Shown: positions 7,146 to 15,149, counted from the first letter of the stretch. The stretch: 46,034 nucleotides of DNA from an uncultured Sutterella sp. (GCA_905194315.1 CAJJRX010000013.1:1-46034), one strand, 5' to 3'. The notes: generated by a model from the sequence alone, not told the origin. Program-made: numbers and translations.

Positions 7146-7685
7146 ATGTCTCGTTTTAATTCTTTGTATCACGACACCATTGTCCCCGAACTGATGAAGC
7201 AGTTCGGCTACAAGACGACGATGCAGGTTCCGCGTATCACCAAGATCACGCTGAACATGGGTGTCGGTGAAGCCGTTAACGATAAGAAGCTGGTTGATAA
7301 CGCTCTGGCTGATATGACCAAGATTGCCGGTCAGAAGCCTGTTGTTACGCGTACCCGCAAGGCTATCGCCAACTTCAAGATTCGTGAAAATATGCCGATT
7401 GGTTGCATGGTGACGCTCCGCGGCGAACGCATGTATGACTTCCTCGATCGTCTCGTCACGGTGGCTTTCCCCCGTGTGCGTGACTTCCGTGGTGTGTCTG
7501 GTCGTGCTTTCGACGGTCGCGGCAACTACAACATCGGTTTGAAAGAACAGATCATCTTCCCGGAAATCGAATACGACAAGATCGACGCAGTCCGCGGGAT
7601 GAATATTTCTATTACTACGACGGCGAAGACGGACGCAGAAGCCAAGGCGCTTCTCGCTGGTTTCCACTTCCCGTTCCGTAACTGA
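7146..7685 (+). CDS. rplE: 50S ribosomal protein L5
   Basis: L5 binds 5S rRNA and contacts the P-site tRNA and S13. The 179 residues begin MSRFNSLYHDTIVPELMKQF and contain TKITLNMGVGEA. The upstream in-frame ATG at 7134 would add four residues; the ATG at 7146 has GAGGG at the right distance and fits the family length. The rplX-rplE junction is only 11 bases. Confidence 0.97.
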   Translation: MSRFNSLYHDTIVPELMKQFGYKTTMQVPRITKITLNMGVGEAVNDKKLVDNALADMTKIAGQKPVVTRTRKAIANFKIRENMPIGCMVTLRGERMYDFLDRLVTVAFPRVRDFRGVSGRAFDGRGNYNIGLKEQIIFPEIEYDKIDAVRGMNISITTTAKTDAEAKALLAGFHFPFRN

Positions 7686-7697
7686 GGATGACGCAAA

Positions 7698-8003
7698 ATG
7701 GCAAAACTTGCACTGATTAACCGTGAGGCCAAGCGCGCTGCTACGGTTGCCAAGTACGCGGCCAAGCGCGCCGCCCTCAAGGAAATTATTAACGACGCTA
7801 CCCGCTCGATGGAAGAACGATTGGAAGCTCGCGCTAAGCTCGCTGCACTTCCCCGTGACGCAAGTCCGGTCCGTCAGCGCAACCGTTGCGCGATCACCGG
7901 CCGTCCCCGTGGCACGTTCCGTAAGTTCGGTCTGTGCCGTGGCATGATTCGTGAAGCCGCTATGCGCGGTGACATTCCTGGCCTTGTCAAGGCTAGCTGG
8001 TAA
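7698..8003 (+). CDS. rpsN: 30S ribosomal protein S14 (zinc-free type)
   Basis: S14 is a head protein of the small subunit. The 101-residue length and VRQRNRCAITGRPRGTFRKF show the long form lacking the CxxC-CxxC zinc site, which needs no zinc. The C-terminus LCRGMIREAAMRGDIPGLVKASW-type block is complete. GAGG precedes the ATG at normal spacing. Confidence 0.97.
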   Translation: MAKLALINREAKRAATVAKYAAKRAALKEIINDATRSMEERLEARAKLAALPRDASPVRQRNRCAITGRPRGTFRKFGLCRGMIREAAMRGDIPGLVKASW

Positions 8004-8020
8004 GCGAGGAGATTACGACA

Positions 8021-8416
8021 ATGAGTATGAGTGATCCGATCGCCGACATGCTGACCCGTATCCGTAACGGGCAGATCGTCGAGAAGGCCGAAGTTGTCAT
8101 GCCGTCTTCCAAGTTGAAGGTGGCTATCGCCAAGGTTCTTAAGGATGAAGGTTACATCGACGGTTACACCGTTGATGCCAACGATGGTAAACCCGAACTT
8201 CACATCGGTTTGAAGTACTATGCCGGCCGTCCCGTGATTGAACGCATCGAACGCGTTTCCCGTCCCGGTCTGCGTATTTACAAGAACCACGGTTCCATTC
8301 CGCAGGTCATGAACGGCCTCGGTATTGCGATCGTCTCCACCCCGCGTGGTGTGATGACCGACCGCGCCGCCCGTGCTGCCGGTATCGGCGGTGAAGTTCT
8401 CTGCTACGTGGCTTAA
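8021..8416 (+). CDS. rpsH: 30S ribosomal protein S8
   Basis: S8 is a primary binder of the 16S central domain and the feedback repressor of the spc operon in E. coli. It has 131 residues starting MSMSDPIADMLTRIRNGQ, with the STPRGVMTDRAAR RNA-binding block near the end. Two ATGs are possible (8021, 8027); GAGGAG is best spaced for 8021. I see no S8-type mRNA site at the short rplX-rplE junction, although only structure prediction could test this. Confidence 0.97.
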   Translation: MSMSDPIADMLTRIRNGQIVEKAEVVMPSSKLKVAIAKVLKDEGYIDGYTVDANDGKPELHIGLKYYAGRPVIERIERVSRPGLRIYKNHGSIPQVMNGLGIAIVSTPRGVMTDRAARAAGIGGEVLCYVA

Positions 8417-8431
8417 CCCAAGGAGTGTGAA

Positions 8432-8965
8432 ATGAGTCGAATTGCTAAGATTCCCGTTCACGTGGTTAAGGGCGTCAGCTACACGCTTACCGCTGAAAAT
8501 ATCACTGTGAAGGGTCCGGTTGGTGAAGTGTCCATGCACATTCTTCCCCTTGTGAACATCAAGGAAGAAGACGGTGCTCTGCACTTCGAACAGACTGAAG
8601 ACAGCCGTGAGGCCAATGCCAACGTCGGCACGATGCGTGCTCTCGTTGCTGACATGGTCAAGGGCTGCTCCGTTGGTTTCGAAAAGAAACTGCGCCTTGT
8701 TGGCGTGGGCTTCCGTGCCCAGGCCCAGGGTGACACGCTCAACTTGTCCTTGGGCTTTTCTCACCCGGTGGTTCACAAGATGCCTGCCGGCGTCAAGGTT
8801 GAAACACCGACCCAGACTGACATCGTCATCAAGGGTGCCGACAAGCAGGTGGTCGGTCAGACCGCTGCTGTTATCCGCGCTTACCGTAAGCCCGAACCCT
8901 ACAAGGGAAAAGGCGTGCGTTATGCCGATGAAGTCGTTGTGATTAAAGAAACGAAGAAGAAGTAA
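8432..8965 (+). CDS. rplF: 50S ribosomal protein L6
   Basis: L6 is near the factor-binding site and the sarcin-ricin loop. The 177 residues start MSRIAKIPVHVVKGVSYTL and include the C-terminal signature PEPYKGKGVRYADEVV. AAGGAG lies upstream of the ATG. It is followed by rplR after 15 bases. Confidence 0.98.
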   Translation: MSRIAKIPVHVVKGVSYTLTAENITVKGPVGEVSMHILPLVNIKEEDGALHFEQTEDSREANANVGTMRALVADMVKGCSVGFEKKLRLVGVGFRAQAQGDTLNLSLGFSHPVVHKMPAGVKVETPTQTDIVIKGADKQVVGQTAAVIRAYRKPEPYKGKGVRYADEVVVIKETKKK

Positions 8966-8980
8966 TCGGGGCGATAAAAA

Positions 8981-9337
8981 ATGATCAACAAGAAACAAAG
9001 CCGCCTGCGCCGTGCTCGTGCTACGCGCGCTCGCATCCTGTTGCAGCAGGTCGATCGCCTGACGGTTCATCGTACCAATCTGCACATCTACGCCAGCATC
9101 ATTTCGGCCGACAATGGTCGTACGCTGGTCTCGGCCTCTACGGTCGAACCCGAAGTTCGTGCCCAGCTCTCCAACGGTGGCAACGTTGCTGCCGCTAAGA
9201 TCGTTGGCACGCGTTTGGCGGAAAAGGCTAAAGCCGCTGGTATTGAAACCTGCGCTTTTGACCGTTCCGGCTACCGTTACCATGGCCGTGTTGCCGCGTT
9301 GGCTGAAGCTGCGCGTGAAGCCGGTCTCAAGTTCTAA
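8981..9337 (+). CDS. rplR: 50S ribosomal protein L18
   Basis: L18 binds 5S rRNA with L5 and L25. It has 118 residues, with a basic N-terminus (KKQSRLRRARATRARI), the middle RTNLHIYASII and the C-terminal FDRSGYRYHGRVAALAEAARE. Length and end motif are standard. The preceding GGGGCGATAAAA is a weak ribosome-binding site, so coupling with rplF is possible. Confidence 0.97.
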   Translation: MINKKQSRLRRARATRARILLQQVDRLTVHRTNLHIYASIISADNGRTLVSASTVEPEVRAQLSNGGNVAAAKIVGTRLAEKAKAAGIETCAFDRSGYRYHGRVAALAEAAREAGLKF

Positions 9338-9348
9338 GGCAGGGCGAA

Positions 9349-9870
9349 ATGGCTAAGGTTCAAGCAAAAAACCAGGCAGTCGACGAACAGGGCGACGGTC
9401 TGTGTGAAAAGATGATCGCGGTTAACCGCGTCACTAAAGTTGTTAAGGGCGGTCGCATTCTCGCGTTCGCTGCTCTTACTGTTGTAGGCGACGGCGACGG
9501 TCGCGTTGGCATGGGTACCGGCAAGTCTCGTGAAGTGCCGCAGTCCGTGTCCAAGGCTATGGATCGTGCCCGTCATTCCATGATCCGCGTTCCTCTGAAG
9601 AACGGCACGCTCTATCACGCTGTTGAAGGCCGTCACGGTGCTTCCCGCGTGATCATGATGCCGGCCTCCGAAGGTACCGGTGTGATCGCTGGCGGTCCGA
9701 TGCGTGCCGTGTGCGAAGCCGTTGGCATTCGCAACGTTGTGGCTAAGGCCTACGGTTCCACGAACCCCTATAACCTGGTTCGTGCTACTCTGGCTGCTCT
9801 CGCTAATCTGCACAGCCCGGCTGATATTGCTGCCAAGCGCGGCAAGACAGTCGAAGAGTTGCTCGGCTAA
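9349..9870 (+). CDS. rpsE: 30S ribosomal protein S5
   Basis: S5 lies at the mRNA entry site and affects decoding accuracy. The 173 residues contain KMIAVNRVTKVVKGGRILAF and GRVGMGTGKSREVPQSV, the double-stranded RNA-binding segment and the loop where spectinomycin-resistance changes occur in homologues. The C-terminal tail is slightly longer than in E. coli. rpmD follows with CAGGAGA. Confidence 0.97.
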   Translation: MAKVQAKNQAVDEQGDGLCEKMIAVNRVTKVVKGGRILAFAALTVVGDGDGRVGMGTGKSREVPQSVSKAMDRARHSMIRVPLKNGTLYHAVEGRHGASRVIMMPASEGTGVIAGGPMRAVCEAVGIRNVVAKAYGSTNPYNLVRATLAALANLHSPADIAAKRGKTVEELLG

Positions 9871-9885
9871 TCAGGAGACCAAGAC

Positions 9886-10068
9886 ATGTCCGAAAAGAAG
9901 ACCGTTAAGGTTACTCTGGTTAAGAGCCCCATCGGTACTAAGGCTGACCATCGTGCTACGCTGCGCGGTTTGGGCTTGCGTAAGCTCAACTCCGTTAGCG
10001 TTCTCGAAGATACGCCTGCCGTGCGTGGCATGATCAACAAGGTTGCGTACCTCGTGCGCGCCGAATGA
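9886..10068 (+). CDS. rpmD: 50S ribosomal protein L30
   Basis: L30 is a small nonessential large-subunit protein. The 60 residues contain KVTLVKSPIGTKADHRATLR and LGLRKLNSVSVLEDTPAVRG, the family core. The ribosome-binding site is AGGAGA. It ends 17 bases before the chosen rplO start. Confidence 0.97.
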   Translation: MSEKKTVKVTLVKSPIGTKADHRATLRGLGLRKLNSVSVLEDTPAVRGMINKVAYLVRAE

Positions 10069-10085
10069 TCGAGAGGTTTATCGAA

Positions 10086-10526
10086 ATGCGTTTGAATACG
10101 ATTAAGCCCGCAGAAGGTGCTAAGCATGTTGCCCACCGCGTTGGTCGCGGTGTTGGCAGCGGCTGGGGCAAAACTGCTGGTCGTGGCCACAAAGGTCAGA
10201 AGTCCCGTGCTGGTGGTTTCCACAAGGTCGGGTTTGAAGGCGGTCAGATGCCGATGTATCGTCGCCTTCCGAAGCGCGGTTTCGCTTCCATGACGCGCAA
10301 GTTCGTGGAAGTGGTCCGTTTGTCTGATTTGGAACGTCTGGGCGTTGATGAAATCGATCTGTGCACCCTCAAGGCTGCCAATGTGATTTCTCCGCTTGCT
10401 CAGAATGCTCGCGTTATCCTTTCGGGTGCTCTGACCCGCAAGGTTACCGTGCGCGGTCTTGGCGTCACCAAGGGTGCCCGTGCTGCTATCGAAGCGGCTG
10501 GTGGCTCTGTGGTTGACAACGAATAA
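10086..10526 (+). CDS. rplO: 50S ribosomal protein L15
   Basis: L15 is an assembly protein in the core of the large subunit. The 146-residue frame begins MRLNTIKPAEGAKHVAHRVG, followed by the glycine-rich basic segment (GKTAGRGHKGQKSR). An in-frame ATG at 10065 overlapping rpmD would add seven unusual residues; the ATG at 10086 has GAGAGG 9 bases upstream and matches family N-termini. Confidence 0.96.
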   Translation: MRLNTIKPAEGAKHVAHRVGRGVGSGWGKTAGRGHKGQKSRAGGFHKVGFEGGQMPMYRRLPKRGFASMTRKFVEVVRLSDLERLGVDEIDLCTLKAANVISPLAQNARVILSGALTRKVTVRGLGVTKGARAAIEAAGGSVVDNE

Positions 10527-10550
10527 GACTTAACCAAAGAGGACACCGAC

Positions 10551-11891
10551 GTGGCGACCAGCCCTAGCTCTAAGCAACAGTCGGGCCTCAGCAAGTATGG
10601 CGACCTCAAAGGTCGCCTGATCTTCTTAGCGCTCGCGTTAGTTGTTTACCGCATCGGCGCACATGTGCCGGTGCCAGGTATCGATCCCGACATGCTCAAG
10701 CAGCTCTTCAATGAGCAGCAGGGTGGCATTCTCGGGCTGTTCAACATGTTCTCCGGTGGCGCTTTATCGCGCTTCTCGGTGTTTGCGCTCGGTATCATGC
10801 CGTACATTTCTGCATCGATTATCATGCAGATGCTTTCGTACGTGCTGCCGACGCTTGAAGCCTTGCGTAAGGAAGGTGAATCCGGTCGTCGTAAGATCAC
10901 GCAGTACACGCGCTACGGCACGCTCCTGCTTGGTCTGTTCCAGGGTCTCGGTATTGCTGTGGCTCTGCAGACGCAGCCTGGCCTTGTGATCAACCCAGGC
11001 TATATGTTCCAGTTGACCACTACGGTTTCGCTCCTGACCGGAACGATGTTCCTGATGTGGCTTGGTGAGCAGATCACCGAGCGAGGTTTGGGCAATGGCA
11101 TTTCAATCATTATTTTCGCCGGTATTGTTGCCGGGCTGCCTCGTGGGGCTTCTGGACTCTTCCAGCTCGTTTCCACCGGCGCTATCAGCCCGCTCGCCGC
11201 GATTTTCGTGATTGCCATTATTCTTGCCGTCACTGCTTTTGTTGTCTTCGTCGAACGTGGCCAGCGCCGTATTACGGTTAACTACGCCAAGCGACAGGTT
11301 GGCAACAAGATCTTTGGCGGTCAGAGCTCCTATCTGCCTCTGAAGATGAATATGTCGGGTGTGATTCCCCCGATCTTCGCATCTTCTCTGATCCTGTTTC
11401 CGGCTACTTTGGCCGGTTGGTTCACCAGTGGGGACTCCACTCGTTGGATCCGAGATCTGGCAGCGGCGCTTTCGCCCGGTCAGCCTCTGTACACATTGCT
11501 TTATGCAATGCTGATTATTTTCTTTGCCTATTTCTACACGGCGTTGGTTTTCAACCCGAAGGAAACGGCAGAGAACTTGAAAAAAGGTGGTGCATTCATT
11601 CCCGGTATCCGTCCGGGGGAACAGACTGCTCGCTACATCGACCGAGTGCTTGTACGCCTCACGTTGGGTGGCGCGATCTATCTGGTCTTTGTCTGCCTCG
11701 TGCCTGAATTCCTGAACCTGCGTTTCAACGTGCCTTTCTATTTCGGCGGTACGTCACTGCTGATTGTGGTCGTTGTGACAATGGACTTCATGACTCAGGT
11801 CCAGGCTTACATGATGTCGCACCAGTATGAAGGTTTGCTGCGGAAGACGAGCTTCCGCGGTATCGGTCAGTCAAGCAACAACAAGCGCTGA
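10551..11891 (+). CDS. secY: Protein translocase subunit SecY
   Basis: SecY is the ten-helix channel of the Sec translocon, working with SecE, SecG and SecA in the inner membrane. The 446 residues contain KGRLIFLALALVVYRIGAHV as TM1, MFSGGALSRFSVFALGIMPY for the plug/TM2 region, and the cytoplasmic loop VERGQRRITVNYAKRQVG. The start is GTG with GAGG 8 bases upstream. In many Burkholderiales infA follows; here a 290-base gap and then rpmJ follow. Confidence 0.98.
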   Translation: MATSPSSKQQSGLSKYGDLKGRLIFLALALVVYRIGAHVPVPGIDPDMLKQLFNEQQGGILGLFNMFSGGALSRFSVFALGIMPYISASIIMQMLSYVLPTLEALRKEGESGRRKITQYTRYGTLLLGLFQGLGIAVALQTQPGLVINPGYMFQLTTTVSLLTGTMFLMWLGEQITERGLGNGISIIIFAGIVAGLPRGASGLFQLVSTGAISPLAAIFVIAIILAVTAFVVFVERGQRRITVNYAKRQVGNKIFGGQSSYLPLKMNMSGVIPPIFASSLILFPATLAGWFTSGDSTRWIRDLAAALSPGQPLYTLLYAMLIIFFAYFYTALVFNPKETAENLKKGGAFIPGIRPGEQTARYIDRVLVRLTLGGAIYLVFVCLVPEFLNLRFNVPFYFGGTSLLIVVVVTMDFMTQVQAYMMSHQYEGLLRKTSFRGIGQSSNNKR

Positions 11892-11942
11892 TGCGCATGA
11901 GGTTGCCCCGCACTGGCTGAAAACAAATCTACAGAATCATCG

Positions 11943-12039
11943 GGACCGTCTTCCGTCTGAAAGGACGGATGACGGTTCGCGGTGAATGCGGGATTTAAGA
12001 GGAGAGTGAAATCTTGAAAACGGACTTCACTCTCTCTTA
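11943..12039 (+). other. Two imperfect hairpins in the secY-rpmJ gap
   Basis: The first hairpin pairs 11943-11957 with 11964-11978 around a single T-T mismatch. The second pairs GAGAGTGAA (12002-12010) with 12026-12034, plus five outer pairs (11996-12000 with 12035-12039) past a bulged G. Neither is followed at once by a clean T tract, although seven T lie at 12059-12065. They may slow or end secY transcription. Confidence 0.5.
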
Positions 12040-12096
12040 TTTGTCTGGGAGATGCAGGTTTTTTTAAAGCCGGGTGCACTACGCTCGCTTTTTCGC

Positions 12097-12125
12097 TTGC
12101 ATCAAATCCAAACCTGTAGTATGCT
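12097..12125 (+). promoter_or_regulatory. Probable sigma70 promoter for rpmJ-rpsM-rpsK
   Basis: TTGCAT (12097-12102) and TATGCT (12120-12125) are 17 bases apart. The predicted start near 12132 gives a leader of about 50 bases. That leader can form either GTGCAA/TTGCAC (12143-12148 with 12164-12169) or CGTGC/GCACG (12156-12160 with 12166-12170), which share bases. Confidence 0.65.
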
Positions 12126-12181
12126 CGACGTTTCCTGCCGTTGTGCAACATTATCCGTGCTATTTGCACGTGGAGAAAAGA

Positions 12182-12295
12182 ATGAAGGTTAACGCTTCGG
12201 TCAAAAAGATGTGCCGCAAGTGCAAGATCATTAAGCGTAATGGCGTTGTGCGCGTGATCTGCGAAGATCCGCGTCACAAGCAGCGCCAAGGCTAA
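12182..12295 (+). CDS. rpmJ: 50S ribosomal protein L36 (zinc-binding type)
   Basis: L36 is the smallest ribosomal protein and packs into 23S rRNA near the factor-binding region. The 37 residues, MKVNASVKKMCRKCKIIKRN and onward, carry the CxxC, C and H zinc ligands (C11, C14, C27, H32), so this is the zinc-dependent form. GGAG lies 6 bases before the ATG. It heads the alpha block and is followed by rpsM after 11 bases. Confidence 0.97.
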   Translation: MKVNASVKKMCRKCKIIKRNGVVRVICEDPRHKQRQG

Positions 12296-12306
12296 AGAGG
12301 TACAAA

Positions 12307-12672
12307 ATGGCTCGTATCGCCGGTATTAATATTCCGCCGCAGCAGCATGCTGAGATCGGTCTGACTGCCATCTATGGCATCGGTCGTCCCCGCGCTCGTG
12401 AAATTCTCACGAATTGCGGCATTGAATTTTCCAAGAAGGTCAAGGATCTCACTGACGCTGAACTCGAACAGATTCGCGATCAGGTTAGCAAGTTCACCGT
12501 CGAAGGTGACCTCCGTCGTGAAATCCAATTGTCGATCAAGCGTTTGATCGACCTCGGTACCTATCGTGGTATGCGTCACCGCAAGGGCTTGCCCTGCCGC
12601 GGTCAGCGCACCCGTACGAATGCTCGCACCCGTAAAGGCCCCCGTAAGGCCGGTGTCGCGCTCAAGAAGTAA
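12307..12672 (+). CDS. rpsM: 30S ribosomal protein S13
   Basis: S13 contacts the P-site tRNA and forms bridges to L5. The 121 residues start MARIAGINIPPQQHAEIGLT and include YRGMRHRKGLPCRGQRTRTN, the conserved basic C-terminal segment. AGAGG precedes the ATG. In E. coli the S4 repressor binds mRNA upstream of rpsM; here that region is occupied by rpmJ and only 11 intergenic bases. Confidence 0.98.
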   Translation: MARIAGINIPPQQHAEIGLTAIYGIGRPRAREILTNCGIEFSKKVKDLTDAELEQIRDQVSKFTVEGDLRREIQLSIKRLIDLGTYRGMRHRKGLPCRGQRTRTNARTRKGPRKAGVALKK

Positions 12673-12684
12673 TGAAGGATAAGT

Positions 12685-13092
12685 ATGGCTGGCAATAACA
12701 ACAAGCAGGCTGCCGGGCAGCGTGCTCGTAAGAAAGTCAAGAAGGTCGTGACGGAAGGTATTGCTCACGTTCACGCCTCCTTTAACAACACGATTATCAC
12801 TATCACTGACCGTCAGGGTAACGCTATCGCTGCGTCCTCCTCTGGCGCTCAGGGCTTCAAAGGCTCCCGTAAGTCCACCCCGTTTGCTGCACAGGTTGCT
12901 GCTGACGTGGCCGGCAAGGTTGCCCTTGAATACGGTCTGAAGAATGTCGAAGTGCGTATCTGGGGTCCCGGCCCCGGCCGCGAATCTTCTGTTCGCGCTC
13001 TTAACGCTCTTGGCATTCGTGTGACGTCCATCCAGGATGTGACGCCGATCCCGCACAACGGGGTTCGTCCTTCCAAGCGTCGTCGCGTCTAA
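12685..13092 (+). CDS. rpsK: 30S ribosomal protein S11
   Basis: S11 is a platform protein near the mRNA exit. The 135 residues contain HASFNNTIITITDRQGNAIA and KNVEVRIWGPGPGRESSVRA, which are diagnostic. The N-terminus is Asn/Lys/Gln-rich. It is followed by a 103-base gap holding a small tetraloop hairpin before rpsD. Confidence 0.98.
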   Translation: MAGNNNKQAAGQRARKKVKKVVTEGIAHVHASFNNTIITITDRQGNAIAASSSGAQGFKGSRKSTPFAAQVAADVAGKVALEYGLKNVEVRIWGPGPGRESSVRALNALGIRVTSIQDVTPIPHNGVRPSKRRRV

Positions 13093-13158
13093 TAAGTTAA
13101 ACAATTTTTTCTGTTGAATCCCGTGTCCCTCTGCAATTACTGAGGCAGAAGGACTTAA

Positions 13159-13174
13159 TGTAGGGATACCTACA
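13159..13174 (+). other. Tetraloop hairpin upstream of rpsD
   Basis: TGTAGG (13159-13164) pairs with CCTACA (13169-13174) around a GATA loop, 21 bases before the rpsD ATG. A second imperfect stem, GTCCCTCTGC with GCAGAAGGAC, lies just upstream. This is a possible site for S4 feedback, by analogy only. Confidence 0.4.
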
Positions 13175-13195
13175 GGATAAGAGAGGCATTTTTAA

Positions 13196-13822
13196 ATGGC
13201 ACGTTATCTCGGTCCTAAGCTCAAGCTCTCGCGTCGCGAAGGCATTGATCTTAATTTGAAGAGCGCCCGCCGTTCGTTTGAATCCAAAGTCAAGGACGTC
13301 GGTTCCAAGCCGGGCCAGCACGGTAAGATTTCCGGAGCCCGCATGTCCGACTTCGGCGCCCAGATGCGCGAAGCGCAGAAGGCAAAGCGTCTGTACGGTG
13401 TGCTCGAACGTCAGTTCCGTCGTTATTTTGCGGAAGCTGAACGTCGTACCGGTAATACCGGCGACAATCTTTTCGGTCTTCTTGAAAGCCGTCTTGACAA
13501 TGTCGTCTACCGTATGGGTTTTGGCAGCACCCGCGCTGAAGCACGTCAGATTGTTTCCCACGGTGCTATCCTCGTGAACGGCAAGAAGGTGAACATCCCC
13601 TCCTACCTCGTGAAGGCTGGTGATGTGGTGTCCGTCCGCGAAAAGGCCCAGAAGCAGGCCCGTATCGCCGAAGCTCTCAGCCTGGCTGAGCAGAACGGCT
13701 TCCCGGGCTGGGTTGAAGTCGACACCAAGAAGTTCGAAGGTACGTTCAAGAACGTTCCCGCACGTGATGAAGTGGCTCACGAAATCAACGAAGCCCTCAT
13801 CATTGAACGTTACTCTCGTTAA
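13196..13822 (+). CDS. rpsD: 30S ribosomal protein S4
   Basis: S4 nucleates 30S assembly by binding the 16S 5' domain, and in E. coli it represses the alpha operon. The 208 residues begin MARYLGPKLKLSRREG. The S4 RNA-binding domain is seen in LESRLDNVVYRMGFGSTRAE and HGAILVNGKKVNIPSYLVKAG. GAGAGG lies 9 bases before the ATG. The gene is separated from rpsK by 103 bases and from rpoA by 320, so it may be semi-independent in expression. Confidence 0.98.
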   Translation: MARYLGPKLKLSRREGIDLNLKSARRSFESKVKDVGSKPGQHGKISGARMSDFGAQMREAQKAKRLYGVLERQFRRYFAEAERRTGNTGDNLFGLLESRLDNVVYRMGFGSTRAEARQIVSHGAILVNGKKVNIPSYLVKAGDVVSVREKAQKQARIAEALSLAEQNGFPGWVEVDTKKFEGTFKNVPARDEVAHEINEALIIERYSR

Positions 13823-14142
13823 TCGAAGTCAATCGGCGGAGAGAGGTTGTAGTGCAGCTTTCTCTCTGCTCACTTCGGCAGGAAATTCGCAGAGCGCGAG
13901 CAAATTACTTTGCTCGCGCTTCTGTCCACTCTGGAGTCCTGTGACAAATAATGCGATAATGCCAGATAAGCCGCTTGACAGAAAGCGATTTATCTGGCCT
14001 CATCCGACATTTATGAGGCGGCGCCGGCATCGAGTCCGGTGCACCAACCGGAGTACGCGTTTACTCCACCCGTTATTCTCTGGAAAGCGATTCCTCCATT
14101 GGCTTAACGCGCCAGTGGGTCTCGCTAAGGAAATATAAACTC
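13823..14142 (+). other. rpsD-rpoA intergenic region with four tandem hairpins
   Basis: There is no gene here. Hairpins in order: a perfect 12-bp stem AGCGCGAGCAAA (13893-13904 with 13909-13920); CCAGATAA (13962-13969 with 13990-13997) enclosing CGCTT/AAGCG; GCCTCAT (13997-14003 with 14013-14019); and GCGCCGG with CCGGTGC just after. A weak extended -10 promoter, TGC-GATAAT at 13952-13960, lies between the first and second. Confidence 0.7.
13932..13960 (+). promoter_or_regulatory. Possible extended -10 promoter for rpoA
   Basis: TGC-GATAAT (13952-13960) forms an extended -10 element. The -35 match, TGGAGT at 13932-13937, has only three of six consensus bases at 17-base spacing. If used, the transcript would begin near 13967 and carry three hairpins before rpoA. 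Confidence 0.35.
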
Positions 14143-15138
14143 ATGGCTACTACTGCTCTTCTGAAGCCGACCTCCATTGAAGTCGAAGTTGAAGAAAACA
14201 ACCCCAACCGTGCCGTTATCACGCTCGAACCGTTTGAGCGCGGCTACGGTCACACCCTTGGCAATGCTCTGCGCCGCATCCTTCTGAGCTCCATGATCGG
14301 TTTTGCACCGACCGAAGCCGTGATCACCGGCGTTGTGCACGAATACTCCCAGATCGACGGTGTGCTCGAAGACGTCGTTGACATCCTTCTTAACCTCAAG
14401 GGTGTTGTCTTCAAGCTTGAAGGTCGTGATGAAGTGACTGTGAACCTGCACAAGGAAGGTGAAGGTGTTGTTACGGCTGCCGACTTTGATCTCCCGCACG
14501 ATGTGCAGGTGATCAACCCTGATCACGTTATCGCTCACCTCTCCGGCGGCCGCCTGGAAATGCAGGTGAAGATCGAAAAGGGTCGCGGCTATCAGCCCGG
14601 TGATGTTCGCGCTTTCCGCGATGACTATTCCAAGAGCACGATCGGTCGCATCATCATGGATGCCTCCTTCTCCCCGATCCTTCGTGTGGCTTACCAGGTT
14701 CAGGCTGCCCGTGTTGCACAGCGCACCGACCTTGACAAGCTCGAAATGATCATTGAAACCAACGGTGCCATCGGCCCTGAAGAAGCTATGCGTGAAGCTG
14801 TGCGTATTCTCCAGGATCAGCTTGCCGTTTTCGGTTCCATCCAGAAGGAAGGCGAAGAGGAAAAGGCAGAGGAAGAGGAAGAACCCACGCCTCCGCCGCT
14901 CGATCCGATCCTTCTGCGCCCTGTGGACGATCTCGAACTCACGGTCCGTTCCGCCAACTGCCTCAAGGCCGAAAACATTTACTACATCGGCGATCTGATC
15001 CAGCGTACGGAAAACGAACTGCTCAAGACGCCGAACCTCGGCCGCAAGTCGCTCAACGAAATCAAGGAAGTTCTGGCTGCTCACGGTCTCACTCTCGGCT
15101 CCCGCCTTGAAAACTGGCCGCCTGCCCAGGAACACTAA
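14143..15138 (+). CDS. rpoA: RNA polymerase alpha subunit
   Basis: Alpha dimerises to nucleate RNA polymerase assembly, and its C-terminal domain binds UP elements and activators. The 331 residues comprise the N-terminal domain (FERGYGHTLGNALRRILLSS), an acidic Glu-rich linker followed by PTPPP, and a C-terminal domain with VRSANCLKAENIYYIGDLIQ, which has the DNA-contacting Arg and Asn of the E. coli protein. The ending LENWPPAQEH is typical. The ribosome-binding site is AAGGAAA. Confidence 0.98.
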   Translation: MATTALLKPTSIEVEVEENNPNRAVITLEPFERGYGHTLGNALRRILLSSMIGFAPTEAVITGVVHEYSQIDGVLEDVVDILLNLKGVVFKLEGRDEVTVNLHKEGEGVVTAADFDLPHDVQVINPDHVIAHLSGGRLEMQVKIEKGRGYQPGDVRAFRDDYSKSTIGRIIMDASFSPILRVAYQVQAARVAQRTDLDKLEMIIETNGAIGPEEAMREAVRILQDQLAVFGSIQKEGEEEKAEEEEEPTPPPLDPILLRPVDDLELTVRSANCLKAENIYYIGDLIQRTENELLKTPNLGRKSLNEIKEVLAAHGLTLGSRLENWPPAQEH

Positions 15139-15149
15139 TTCGCAAAGGG

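Noticed and set aside
7100..7200. S8-binding regulatory site at the rplX-rplE junction, as in E. coli
   Set aside because: The junction is 11 bases and I see no stem resembling the S8 target; only a covariance model could overturn this.
7874..9283. A 469-codon open frame antisense to rpsN, rpsH, rplF and rplR
   Set aside because: It crosses four ribosomal-protein genes, and its composition reflects the biased codons of the coding strand.
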